DNA of 55,427 bases from assembly GCA_021794205.1 (NCBI GenBank), contig JAJYRH010000015.1, positions 1 through 55,427 on the forward strand, read 5' to 3'. Numbering within the stretch: position 1 is the first letter of the stretch; every line of letters begins with the position of its first letter. The notes below the pieces were generated by a model, which was not told the DNA's origin, made no database searches, and saw only the letters and a list, made by a program, of their open reading frames with translations. Origin of the DNA: a bacterium (GTDB lineage Bacteria; Vulcanimicrobiota; Vulcanimicrobiia; Vulcanimicrobiales; Vulcanimicrobiaceae). This document shows positions 50,650 through 55,427 of the stretch, piece by piece. The position numbers were made by a program, and so were the translations under genes.

Positions 50650-51410
50650 GGTTTCTTTCGTTCTCAGAACGCACCGACGACGGCATGCGCGAGATCGTAT
50701 GGGAGCAGCGTTCGCTGCTGCCGCTCTCGGCGGCGGCGCTCGTCGCGGCAAACGTGCGCGAACGGTTGCAAGGCGCGCTCGGAATGGTCGACGTGCGACT
50801 CTTCGCCCCGCGGATTCCCGACGAGAGCGGGTGGGCGACGTTGCGAAAGGGAGCACGGATCGACGGCGTGCGCGGCCCGCTTGGGGCGGCGGCATTCGTC
50901 ACGCGCCCCGACGAATTGCGCGCGCTCGTGGGGCTCGCATTCGGGGTCGCTATCCCCGCCGGTCGCGCGCTCTCCAGCGTGGAGGCGCAGGTCTTCGAGC
51001 GTTTCTTGCGCCTCATCGCGCCGGCGCTCGCTCCGCTCTGCGGCGGGATCGGCGCGCTCGAGTCGATGGGCGAACGGCGCTTCAGCAGCTATTTCGAGCT
51101 GCTCGTTGAGGCCGGAGCCTGCGGCCGGCTCGGAATCGCGCTGGAGAACGAGCCGCAGCCGGGCGCGGCGCACGCCGCCCCCATCGAGCGCATCGCGCAC
51201 CTCGAACTCTCGCTGCGCGCCCGAGCGGAATGCGCGCAGATGCGCGCCGCCGAGATCGCCGCCTGGGCCCCCGGGGCGCTGGTGCCCCTGCGGCGCTGCG
51301 AGATTACGCTGCACGCGGACGGGGAGGCGCTCGCTCGTGGCGAACTGGGCGTTCGCAACCACCATTTTGCCGTCGCGATCGGTCGCGGCGCGATCACTTC
51401 GAACGATTGA
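50646..51410 (+). CDS. fliM: FliM-like C-ring protein with C-terminal SpoA domain
   Basis: 254 residues. A middle domain (SSVEAQVFERFLRLIAPALAPL; SMGERRFSSYFELLVEAGACGRLGIAL) leads to a SpoA/FliN-like C-terminal domain (LELSLRARAECAQMRAAEIAAWAPGALVPL ... GELGVRNHHFAVAIGR). The CheY-P-binding N-terminal EIDAL motif is not seen, so it may resemble SctQ as much as FliM. The fliN ribosome site GGGAG lies at its stop. Confidence 0.72.
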   Translation: MRFLSFSERTDDGMREIVWEQRSLLPLSAAALVAANVRERLQGALGMVDVRLFAPRIPDESGWATLRKGARIDGVRGPLGAAAFVTRPDELRALVGLAFGVAIPAGRALSSVEAQVFERFLRLIAPALAPLCGGIGALESMGERRFSSYFELLVEAGACGRLGIALENEPQPGAAHAAPIERIAHLELSLRARAECAQMRAAEIAAWAPGALVPLRRCEITLHADGEALARGELGVRNHHFAVAIGRGAITSND

Positions 51411-51417
51411 GGGAGCG

Positions 51418-51687
51418 ATGGCGAACAACCAGAGCGCGCAGAAAAATATCGACGTTCTCCTGCACGTACCGATGCAAGTGACCGCCGAACTCGGCAAGAC
51501 GAAGATGTCGGTCGAAGACGTGCTGAAGATCGGCACCGGAACGATTATCGAACTCGATCGGCTCGCCGGCGGCCCGGTCGATCTGTTAGTCAACAACAAG
51601 CTCATCGCACGCGGCGAGGTCGTCGCCGTCGACGAGAATTTCGGGATTCGGGTTAGCGAATTGATCGCGCGGCCGCCCGCTCCCTAG
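51418..51687 (+). CDS. fliN: FliN C-ring protein
   Basis: 89 residues, a single SpoA domain: IDVLLHVPMQVTAELGKTKMSVEDVLKIGTGTIIELD, then PVDLLVNNKLIARGEVVAVDENFGIRV. This is the best conserved protein of the C-ring here. GGGAGCG precedes the ATG. Confidence 0.92.
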   Translation: MANNQSAQKNIDVLLHVPMQVTAELGKTKMSVEDVLKIGTGTIIELDRLAGGPVDLLVNNKLIARGEVVAVDENFGIRVSELIARPPAP

Positions 51688-51714
51688 ACCGGCTTCGGCA
51701 GTATCTCGGCAATC

Positions 51715-51742
51715 GAAGGGTAACCCCGGCGGGTTACCCTTC
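51715..51742 (+). terminator. Perfect hairpin between fliN and fliP
   Basis: GAAGGGTAACCC (51715-51726) and GGGTTACCCTTC (51731-51742) form a flawless 12-bp stem with a CGGC loop, ending four bases before the fliP ATG. Only a short ATTT follows, so it may act as an attenuator or translational brake on fliP instead of a full terminator. Confidence 0.6.
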
Positions 51743-51746
51743 ATTT

Positions 51747-52403
51747 ATGGATAGCGCTCTTTCGTTGCTCGGCGGCTCGCATGCGACGGTGCCGCTCGAC
51801 GTTCTGCTCTCGCTCGCGTTTTTCGCCGTGCTTCCGCTGCTGCTCGTGATGTGCAGTTCGTTCGTGCGCATCGTCGTCGTGCTCTCGCTCGTACGTTCGG
51901 CGATCGGCGCGTCGGCGTTGCCGCCGAATACCGTGCTGACCGGCTTGGCGCTCGTGCTGACGATGCTCGTCATGGCGCCGACCTTGCAACGCATCGAGAG
52001 CGTCGCGGTGGCGCCGTTGCAGGCCGGGCGCATCACGCAAGGCGTCGCGATCGGACGTGCGGTCGTTCCATTGCGGGCGTTCATGTTGCGCCAGACCCAT
52101 CTCGCCGATATCGCGCTCTTTACGCGGGCCGCTCGGCTGCCGAAGGTCGCGCCGAATCTCGTGCCGCTGCAGATTCTCATTCCGGCATTCGTCGTCGGGG
52201 AGCTACGGAGTGCGTTCGCGATCGGATTCGCGCTCTATCTGCCCTTCGTAGCCATCGATCTCGCGGTCGCGGCGACGTTGATGGGGATGGGGATGATGAT
52301 GCTCTCGCCGCCGGTCGTCTCGCTGCCGATCAAACTGCTGCTCTTCGTGATGGTCGACGGATGGGCGCTGCTCTGCGGAGGCGTTCTTTCGAGCTTTCGC
52401 TAG
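51747..52403 (+). CDS. fliP: Flagellar export-gate protein FliP
   Basis: 218 residues. Landmarks are VLLSLAFFAVLPLLLVMCSSFVRIVVVLSLVRSAIG, PPNTVLTGLALVLTMLVMAP, LRAFMLRQT, LVPLQILIPAFVVGELRSAFAIGF and LMGMGMMMLSPPVVSLPIKLLLFVMVDGW. It forms the inner-membrane export pore with FliQ/FliR, which are not encoded in the rest of the window. There is no cleavable N-terminal signal. Its last 42 coding bases and stop are duplicated at 54155-54197. Confidence 0.93.
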   Translation: MDSALSLLGGSHATVPLDVLLSLAFFAVLPLLLVMCSSFVRIVVVLSLVRSAIGASALPPNTVLTGLALVLTMLVMAPTLQRIESVAVAPLQAGRITQGVAIGRAVVPLRAFMLRQTHLADIALFTRAARLPKVAPNLVPLQILIPAFVVGELRSAFAIGFALYLPFVAIDLAVAATLMGMGMMMLSPPVVSLPIKLLLFVMVDGWALLCGGVLSSFR

Positions 52404-52404
52404 C
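52362..52404 (+). repeat. Left 43-bp direct repeat (fliP 3' end)
   Basis: It matches 54155-54197 with two differences (G/A at 52367 and at 52403). Both are silent in the fliP frame: GCG/GCA for Ala, and TAG/TAA for stop. It marks the left edge of the inserted segment. Confidence 0.85.
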
Positions 52405-52451
52405 AAAGATCTCCCGCGCTTGACTGATACGCTAGTAGCGGAGCATAAGGA

Positions 52452-52511
52452 ATGGACGATCGATTCGAAAATGTTGAGTGGGACGAGCGGAAGAGCACCG
52501 AGCTCAGATGA
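52452..52511 (+). pseudogene. Remnant 5' end of a BrnT-like toxin gene
   Basis: AAGGA precedes an ATG opening a 19-codon frame, MDDRFENVEWDERKSTELR. Its VEWDERK core is the N-terminal motif of BrnT ribonuclease toxins (xxWDExKxxxN). The frame then ends at TGA, so about 70 residues are missing. It lies directly before an HTH antitoxin-like gene. Confidence 0.4.
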
Positions 52512-52548
52512 AAATTGTTGTTTTGATGAATTTCGCTTCGTTCGCAAC

Positions 52549-52734
52549 GTGAACGTGCGGGTGCTTCGCGAGCGGTTGGGGCTCACGCAAGAGAAATTTG
52601 CTCGGCGTTATCGCTTTCCGCTGCGCAGCGTTCAGGAATGGGAGCAGGGTCGCAAGCGCCCCGCGCCTGGGACGATGACCTTGCTTCTCGCAATTTCTCG
52701 CAAACCAAAGGCGCTGGCCGACGCGCTTTCCTGA
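52549..52734 (+). CDS. HTH (XRE/HigA-type) antitoxin-like protein
   Basis: NVRVLRERLGLTQEKFARRYRFPLRSVQEWEQGRKRPAPGTMTLLLAI is a typical HigA/YiaG-like helix-turn-helix, and the C-terminus is complete. The start is uncertain. GTG 52549 gives 61 residues, while the frame is open upstream (ATG 52471, TTG 52420) without family-like residues, probably because the 5' part and the toxin were deleted together. Confidence 0.6.
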   Translation: MNVRVLRERLGLTQEKFARRYRFPLRSVQEWEQGRKRPAPGTMTLLLAISRKPKALADALS

Positions 52735-52749
52735 GCGAAGGCGTCGTGG

Positions 52750-53040
52750 CAATGCTGACGGAAGTTTTGGCTTTCCTCGCTCGCGCGGGAGCACCGGAGT
52801 CGACTTGCCGGCACCTTCGAATCTCACGTACGCGGTCGCCGATGCATGCTGGGCCGCGAGCATTCCGAGCAGCGAGCCTTCGCTGCGTCCGGCTACCACA
52901 ATTTCAGAAAGCGCTTGTCGGCTGCGAGCATACGCACCCAGACCGCAGCGTCGTGGGCATACATGTGAAAGCGGAGGTCGATCTCCGGCGGACCGGCTGC
53001 CTTATGCGACGGCGAGGAACGAGGTTCGTTTCATTGGAGC
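52750..53040 (-). pseudogene. Frameshifted and truncated alpha/beta-hydrolase fragment
   Basis: Read on the minus strand, GPPEIDLRFHMYAHDAAVW, then RMLAADKRF, occurs in one frame. VVAGRSEGSLLGMLAAQHA with FEGAG follows in another, starting near 52905. Together they match the region around the nucleophile elbow (GxSxG, here GRSEG) of an alpha/beta hydrolase. Both ends are missing and a one- or two-base shift separates the parts. It occupies the otherwise gene-free 310 bp between the HTH gene and sdpI. Confidence 0.6.
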
Positions 53041-53044
53041 TCTC

Positions 53045-53701
53045 CTATGAATCGTTCGGCCCGAAACCTTCGATTTTCTTATAGAGAACGTATGAGTAGA
53101 CGACCGGCAGAGCGACAACGAGTGCGATGATGGCGGTAAAGACCAGCGGATTCACACCGACGATGCTTTCGACGATCAGCGCGATGCCGCCCAAAGCAAA
53201 CGTCCAACCTGCGAGGCGGTGGGTTCGACTCCAAACCTCGTCGCTGGCGAGTGTCCACGGCGTTCGTACGCCGATGAAGAAGTTCTTTCGCAGCTTTGAC
53301 ATGTAGTTGCCGATGAAAATCAGTAGCGCGCCCACGAGTGCGGGAACGACGGTTTGTATGCGAATCGCGGCGCCGGTGGCTGCCTGCACGATGACGATAT
53401 GCAATGCTAGGAAGACCGCAAGGATTCCGATGACGACCAAATTGAAGGCTCCGATCGAATCACCGAGGCTGAACTGCCGGGGCGAAATCCGCGGTAAGAT
53501 CGGGAGCAAGCTCCACGTGAATGCCATGATGAGCGGCGTCATTGCGAGACCCCAAAACCGTGGCATGTAGCCGTTGACGCGCCCGGCTGCATCCCAGTGC
53601 GAGGGCATGATCGGCGGAACTCGATCGTAGAAAAATGCAGAAACCCCAGCGGCAATAATGACGAGACACAACCCGACGATAAATGCTTGACGACGATTCA
53701 T
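53045..53701 (-). CDS. sdpI: SdpI-family immunity/membrane protein (DUF1648)
   Basis: 218 residues, about six transmembrane helices. The N-terminal DUF1648 part is MPSHWDAAGRVNGYMPRF, and the C-terminal SdpI part is KLRKNFFIGVRTPWTLASDEVWSRTHRLAGW. In Bacillus, SdpI gives immunity to the SdpC toxin and sequesters SdpR. No SdpC homologue is present here. It is co-directional with sdpR, 12 bp downstream. Confidence 0.9.
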   Translation of the reverse strand: MNRRQAFIVGLCLVIIAAGVSAFFYDRVPPIMPSHWDAAGRVNGYMPRFWGLAMTPLIMAFTWSLLPILPRISPRQFSLGDSIGAFNLVVIGILAVFLALHIVIVQAATGAAIRIQTVVPALVGALLIFIGNYMSKLRKNFFIGVRTPWTLASDEVWSRTHRLAGWTFALGGIALIVESIVGVNPLVFTAIIALVVALPVVYSYVLYKKIEGFGPNDS

Positions 53702-53713
53702 GCGTTTGACTCC

Positions 53714-53980
53714 CTACCGCGTCCCGAGCAGGTCGAGAAGAAATCTCGACACATCCTCGAGAACCGACGTATTTAGCGAATAGACGATGCTTTGTCCGCG
53801 TCGCTCGGTTCGCACGAGATCGGCGGCTTTGAGTAGCGAAAGATGATGCGACATCGAGGGGGGCGAGAAGTCGAACTTACGGGCCAACTCGCCAGCCGTC
53901 ATGGACCCCCGTTGGAGCAACCGAAGAACGCGGCGCCTGCTCGGGTCCGCTAGTGCCTTAAATACCTCTTCTTGGCGCAT
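53714..53980 (-). CDS. sdpR: SdpR-like ArsR-family repressor
   Basis: 88 residues: VFKALADPSRRRVLRLLQRGSMTAGELARKF, SPPSMSHHLSLLKAADLVRTERRGQSIVYSL, then VLEDVSRFLLDLLG. It has no metal-binding Cys pair, matching SdpR-type members. ATG 53980 is chosen because the upstream frame is non-homologous. The likely operator lies 15 bp upstream of the start. Confidence 0.9.
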   Translation of the reverse strand: MRQEEVFKALADPSRRRVLRLLQRGSMTAGELARKFDFSPPSMSHHLSLLKAADLVRTERRGQSIVYSLNTSVLEDVSRFLLDLLGTR

Positions 53981-53994
53981 ATCTTTCGCTATGA

Positions 53995-54016
53995 TATTTA
54001 GGCAAACGTCTAAATA
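53995..54016. promoter_or_regulatory. Operator palindrome of sdpRI
   Basis: TATTTAG (53995-54001) and CTAAATA (54010-54016) form a perfect seven-base inverted repeat in an AT-rich island just upstream of sdpR. This is consistent with SdpR autoregulation. Confidence 0.7.
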
Positions 54017-54154
54017 ATCCCTTTTTAGATCGAGTTCCGCGCTGCCAAATAGGGCGTGCCGACCCGATCGTATAGCGTTCCTGGGACACGTCAGCCCACG
54101 TGGCGTCGTCGTCGCTCGTCTCGCCGTCGAACGAGCTGGCGACCATCGGGCGGG
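54017..54154. other. Right end of the cassette, no gene recognised
   Basis: Between the sdpR operator and the right direct repeat I see no convincing coding sequence. A short minus-strand frame (MPTRPMVASSFDGETSDDDA...) has acidic antitoxin-like composition but no match I can defend. Confidence 0.4.
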
Positions 54155-54197
54155 TGGGCACTGCTCTGCGGAGGCGTTCTTTCGAGCTTTCGCTAAC
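54155..54197 (+). repeat. Right 43-bp direct repeat (second copy of the fliP 3' end)
   Basis: It reads WALLCGGVLSSFR-stop in the fliP frame, ended by TAA. It is followed within 8 bp by the metF ATG, so it is probably the original chromosomal end of fliP. Confidence 0.85.
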
Positions 54198-54205
54198 GAG
54201 CGAGC

Positions 54206-55087
54206 ATGGATATCGCCGGGCAGCTTGCGAGCCGCCGTCCGTTCTTTTCGTTCGAGTTCTTTCCGCCGAAAGACGATGCTGGGCGCGAGGCGCTCTTTGC
54301 GACGATCGCTTCGCTCGAGGCGCTCGGGCCGGCTTTCGTTTCGATCACGTACGGCGCCGGCGGTTCGACGCGCGCGCGCACCGTCGATCTGGCGAAGCAG
54401 ATCGCCGAACGGACGGGCATCACCGTGCTCGCGCACGTGACTGCCTACGGGCAGAGCCGCGCCGAGCTGCGCGCGCTCTTCGACGAACTCAACCGCGCGG
54501 GTATCCGCAACGTGTTGGCGCTACGCGGCGATGCGCCGCGCTCGGGTGAAGCGAACGCCGGCGAGTTTCCCTATGCGAGCGATCTCATTTCCTATCTCGC
54601 GCGGTCGTACGATTTTTGTATCGGGGCGGCGTGCTATCCCGAGGTGCATCTCGAGGCCGAGAGCCCGGAGGCCGATCTCGCGCATCTGGCAGCAAAGGTC
54701 GCAGCGGGGGCGCGCTTTTTAATAACGCAGTTGTTTTTCGATAACGATAAATATTTTGCTTTCGTCGAACGGGCGCGCGCCGCGGGCATAGAGGTGCCGA
54801 TTTTGCCAGGTATCATGCCGATTACGAATTACGACCAAATCGCGCGATTCACGAAGATATGCGGTGCGACGTTCCCGCCGAAATTAATCGCAGAATTGGA
54901 TAAGCAGCGCGAGCACCCGAAGGCGATCGAAGATCTCGGCGTGGCCTACGCCGCGGTCCAGGCGATGGAGTTGCTGCGGGGCGGCGCTCCCGGCGTGCAC
55001 TTCTACACGCTCAATAAATCGCCGGCGGCACGCGCGATCGGCTCGGCCTTACTCGCCGCAAGCGCGTGGCGCCCCGTCTTCAAATAG
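54206..55087 (+). CDS. metF: Methylenetetrahydrofolate reductase
   Basis: 293 residues, FAD TIM barrel. FFSFEFFPPKDDAGREAL with the catalytic Glu, FVSITYGAGGSTR, VLAHVTAYGQSRAEL, NVLALRGDAP, IGAACYPEVHLEA, FLITQLFFDND, PILPGIMPITNY and the C-terminal GVHFYTLNKS are all present. It reduces 5,10-methylene-THF to 5-methyl-THF for methionine synthesis. It follows directly on the second fliP-end repeat. Confidence 0.96.
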   Translation: MDIAGQLASRRPFFSFEFFPPKDDAGREALFATIASLEALGPAFVSITYGAGGSTRARTVDLAKQIAERTGITVLAHVTAYGQSRAELRALFDELNRAGIRNVLALRGDAPRSGEANAGEFPYASDLISYLARSYDFCIGAACYPEVHLEAESPEADLAHLAAKVAAGARFLITQLFFDNDKYFAFVERARAAGIEVPILPGIMPITNYDQIARFTKICGATFPPKLIAELDKQREHPKAIEDLGVAYAAVQAMELLRGGAPGVHFYTLNKSPAARAIGSALLAASAWRPVFK

Positions 55088-55100
55088 CGCTGCGTTGGAG

Positions 55101-55427
55101 TTAGGTGGAGAACGAACCGACGGGCATCGGGGAGCAGCTTTGGTAGGACGTCTGTCCCTGCACCAATGACACCGTCCAGGTGTAGCCGCTCGGAAGCGTC
55201 TGATTCAGATTTCCCGAGTAGAAAAAATCGGACTGAAACGGATGATATCCGGTGGGGTCGGCGACTGCGGTCAAGCCGTTACTCGCGATCGACTGGCCGC
55301 TTCCATTGCTTTGCACTTGTAACGACCAGGAGCCTGGCGATGTGGCGAGTGCGTTGGTGTTTCCGTTCACGACGATCTCCACCGAGCCGACGTTCGAAGC
55401 TGTGGTTTGGTTTTGCGGGCGTGCGAG
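55101..55427 (-). CDS. C-terminal part of a probable secreted protein (5' end beyond the window)
   Basis: The minus-strand frame is open to the window edge. The visible ~108 residues are Ser/Asn/Gly/Gln-rich with alternating strands (SVEIVVNGNTNALATSPGSW, LTAVADPTGYHPFQSDFFYSGNL, TWTVSLVQGQTSYQSC). This composition is typical of extracellular beta-sandwich surface proteins. No family can be named from this part. Confidence 0.6.
   Translation of the reverse strand, partial: LARPQNQTTASNVGSVEIVVNGNTNALATSPGSWSLQVQSNGSGQSIASNGLTAVADPTGYHPFQSDFFYSGNLNQTLPSGYTWTVSLVQGQTSYQSCSPMPVGSFST

Larger units (their letters stand above)
52405..54154. mobile_element. Cassette inserted at the fliP 3' end
   Basis: A 1.75-kb segment lies between the direct repeats. 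It holds a truncated BrnT-like toxin start, a HigA-type HTH gene, a frameshifted alpha/beta-hydrolase fragment, sdpI and sdpR, several of them remnants. No integrase or transposase is seen. Removal of one repeat plus the segment would place metF directly behind fliP with a single TAA-ended gene end. Confidence 0.65.

Noticed and set aside
54004..54161. A short acidic minus-strand frame as a BrnA-type antitoxin
   Set aside because: The composition is suggestive, but no family motif aligns, and it runs into the right direct repeat.

Overview
The window is GC-rich chromosomal DNA of a diderm (two-membrane) bacterium. It encodes TonB-dependent receptors, lipoproteins with lipobox cysteines, an RND/MFP/TolC tripartite pump and flagellar basal-body proteins. 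Carboxypeptidase-regulatory-domain receptors, 'PTPVPTAAP'-type linkers in surface lipoproteins, frequent GTG/TTG starts, ATGA gene overlaps and dense intergenic repeats of the CCGAGTAG...CGTATCGAGG type together suggest an uncultured lineage such as Candidatus Eremiobacterota (WPS-2/Vulcanimicrobiota). That placement is an inference from gene style, not from a marker-gene tree.

Layout. 1-8.8 kb: two paralogous TonB-dependent receptors with a lipoprotein between them. 8.9-10.1 kb: a small CxxC protein, a membrane-anchored heptad-repeat protein and a tandem hairpin-repeat array. 10.1-13.6 kb: an SOS locus (lexA divergent from a LysM protein, two LexA boxes between them), an orphan PTS EIIC and a methionine gamma-lyase-family PLP enzyme. 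13.6-17.4 kb: PilZ and FHA proteins, then coenzyme A biosynthesis (panC-coaBC-coaX, the last with altered active-site motifs). 17.5-19.7 kb: two DUF3465-type lipoproteins separated by a repeat array. 19.9-25.5 kb: dus, class III aminotransferase, SRPBCC protein and acyl-ACP-reductase-like enzyme, then (past a convergent gene) a 'quinate 5-dehydrogenase'-annotated family protein. 25.6-29.0 kb: greA, lysS, a DUF5069 protein and truA, followed by about 0.5 kb of repeats. 29.5-32.6 kb: a TMEM175-like channel divergent from cydAB. 32.6-34.9 kb: a sulfide-response operon (ArsR-rhodanese fusion, DsrE, SQR-like flavoprotein) with a clear promoter/operator. 34.9-42.6 kb: BlaI-type repressor, M56-type peptidase and an MFP-RND-TolC pump in one overlapping operon. 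42.7-44.6 kb: rplM-rpsI and a DUF3810 protein. 44.7-52.4 kb: a very compact, highly diverged flagellar/type III export cluster (flgB, flgC, fliE, fliF, fliH, fliI, lytic transglycosylase, FliK-like, FlgF/G-like, fliM, fliN, fliP). 52.4-54.2 kb: a small cassette inserted at the 3' end of fliP, bounded by 43-bp direct repeats of that gene end and carrying toxin/antitoxin remnants, a broken hydrolase and sdpIR. 54.2-55.4 kb: metF and the 3' part of a further gene.

The points most worth a second look are the fliP-end cassette, the reduced flagellar cluster with a FliF-FliG-like fusion, the putative acyl-thioester to aldehyde to amine operon, and the intergenic hairpin family whose stems change by paired substitutions while the flanks stay constant. 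No rRNA, tRNA or CRISPR array was recognised.
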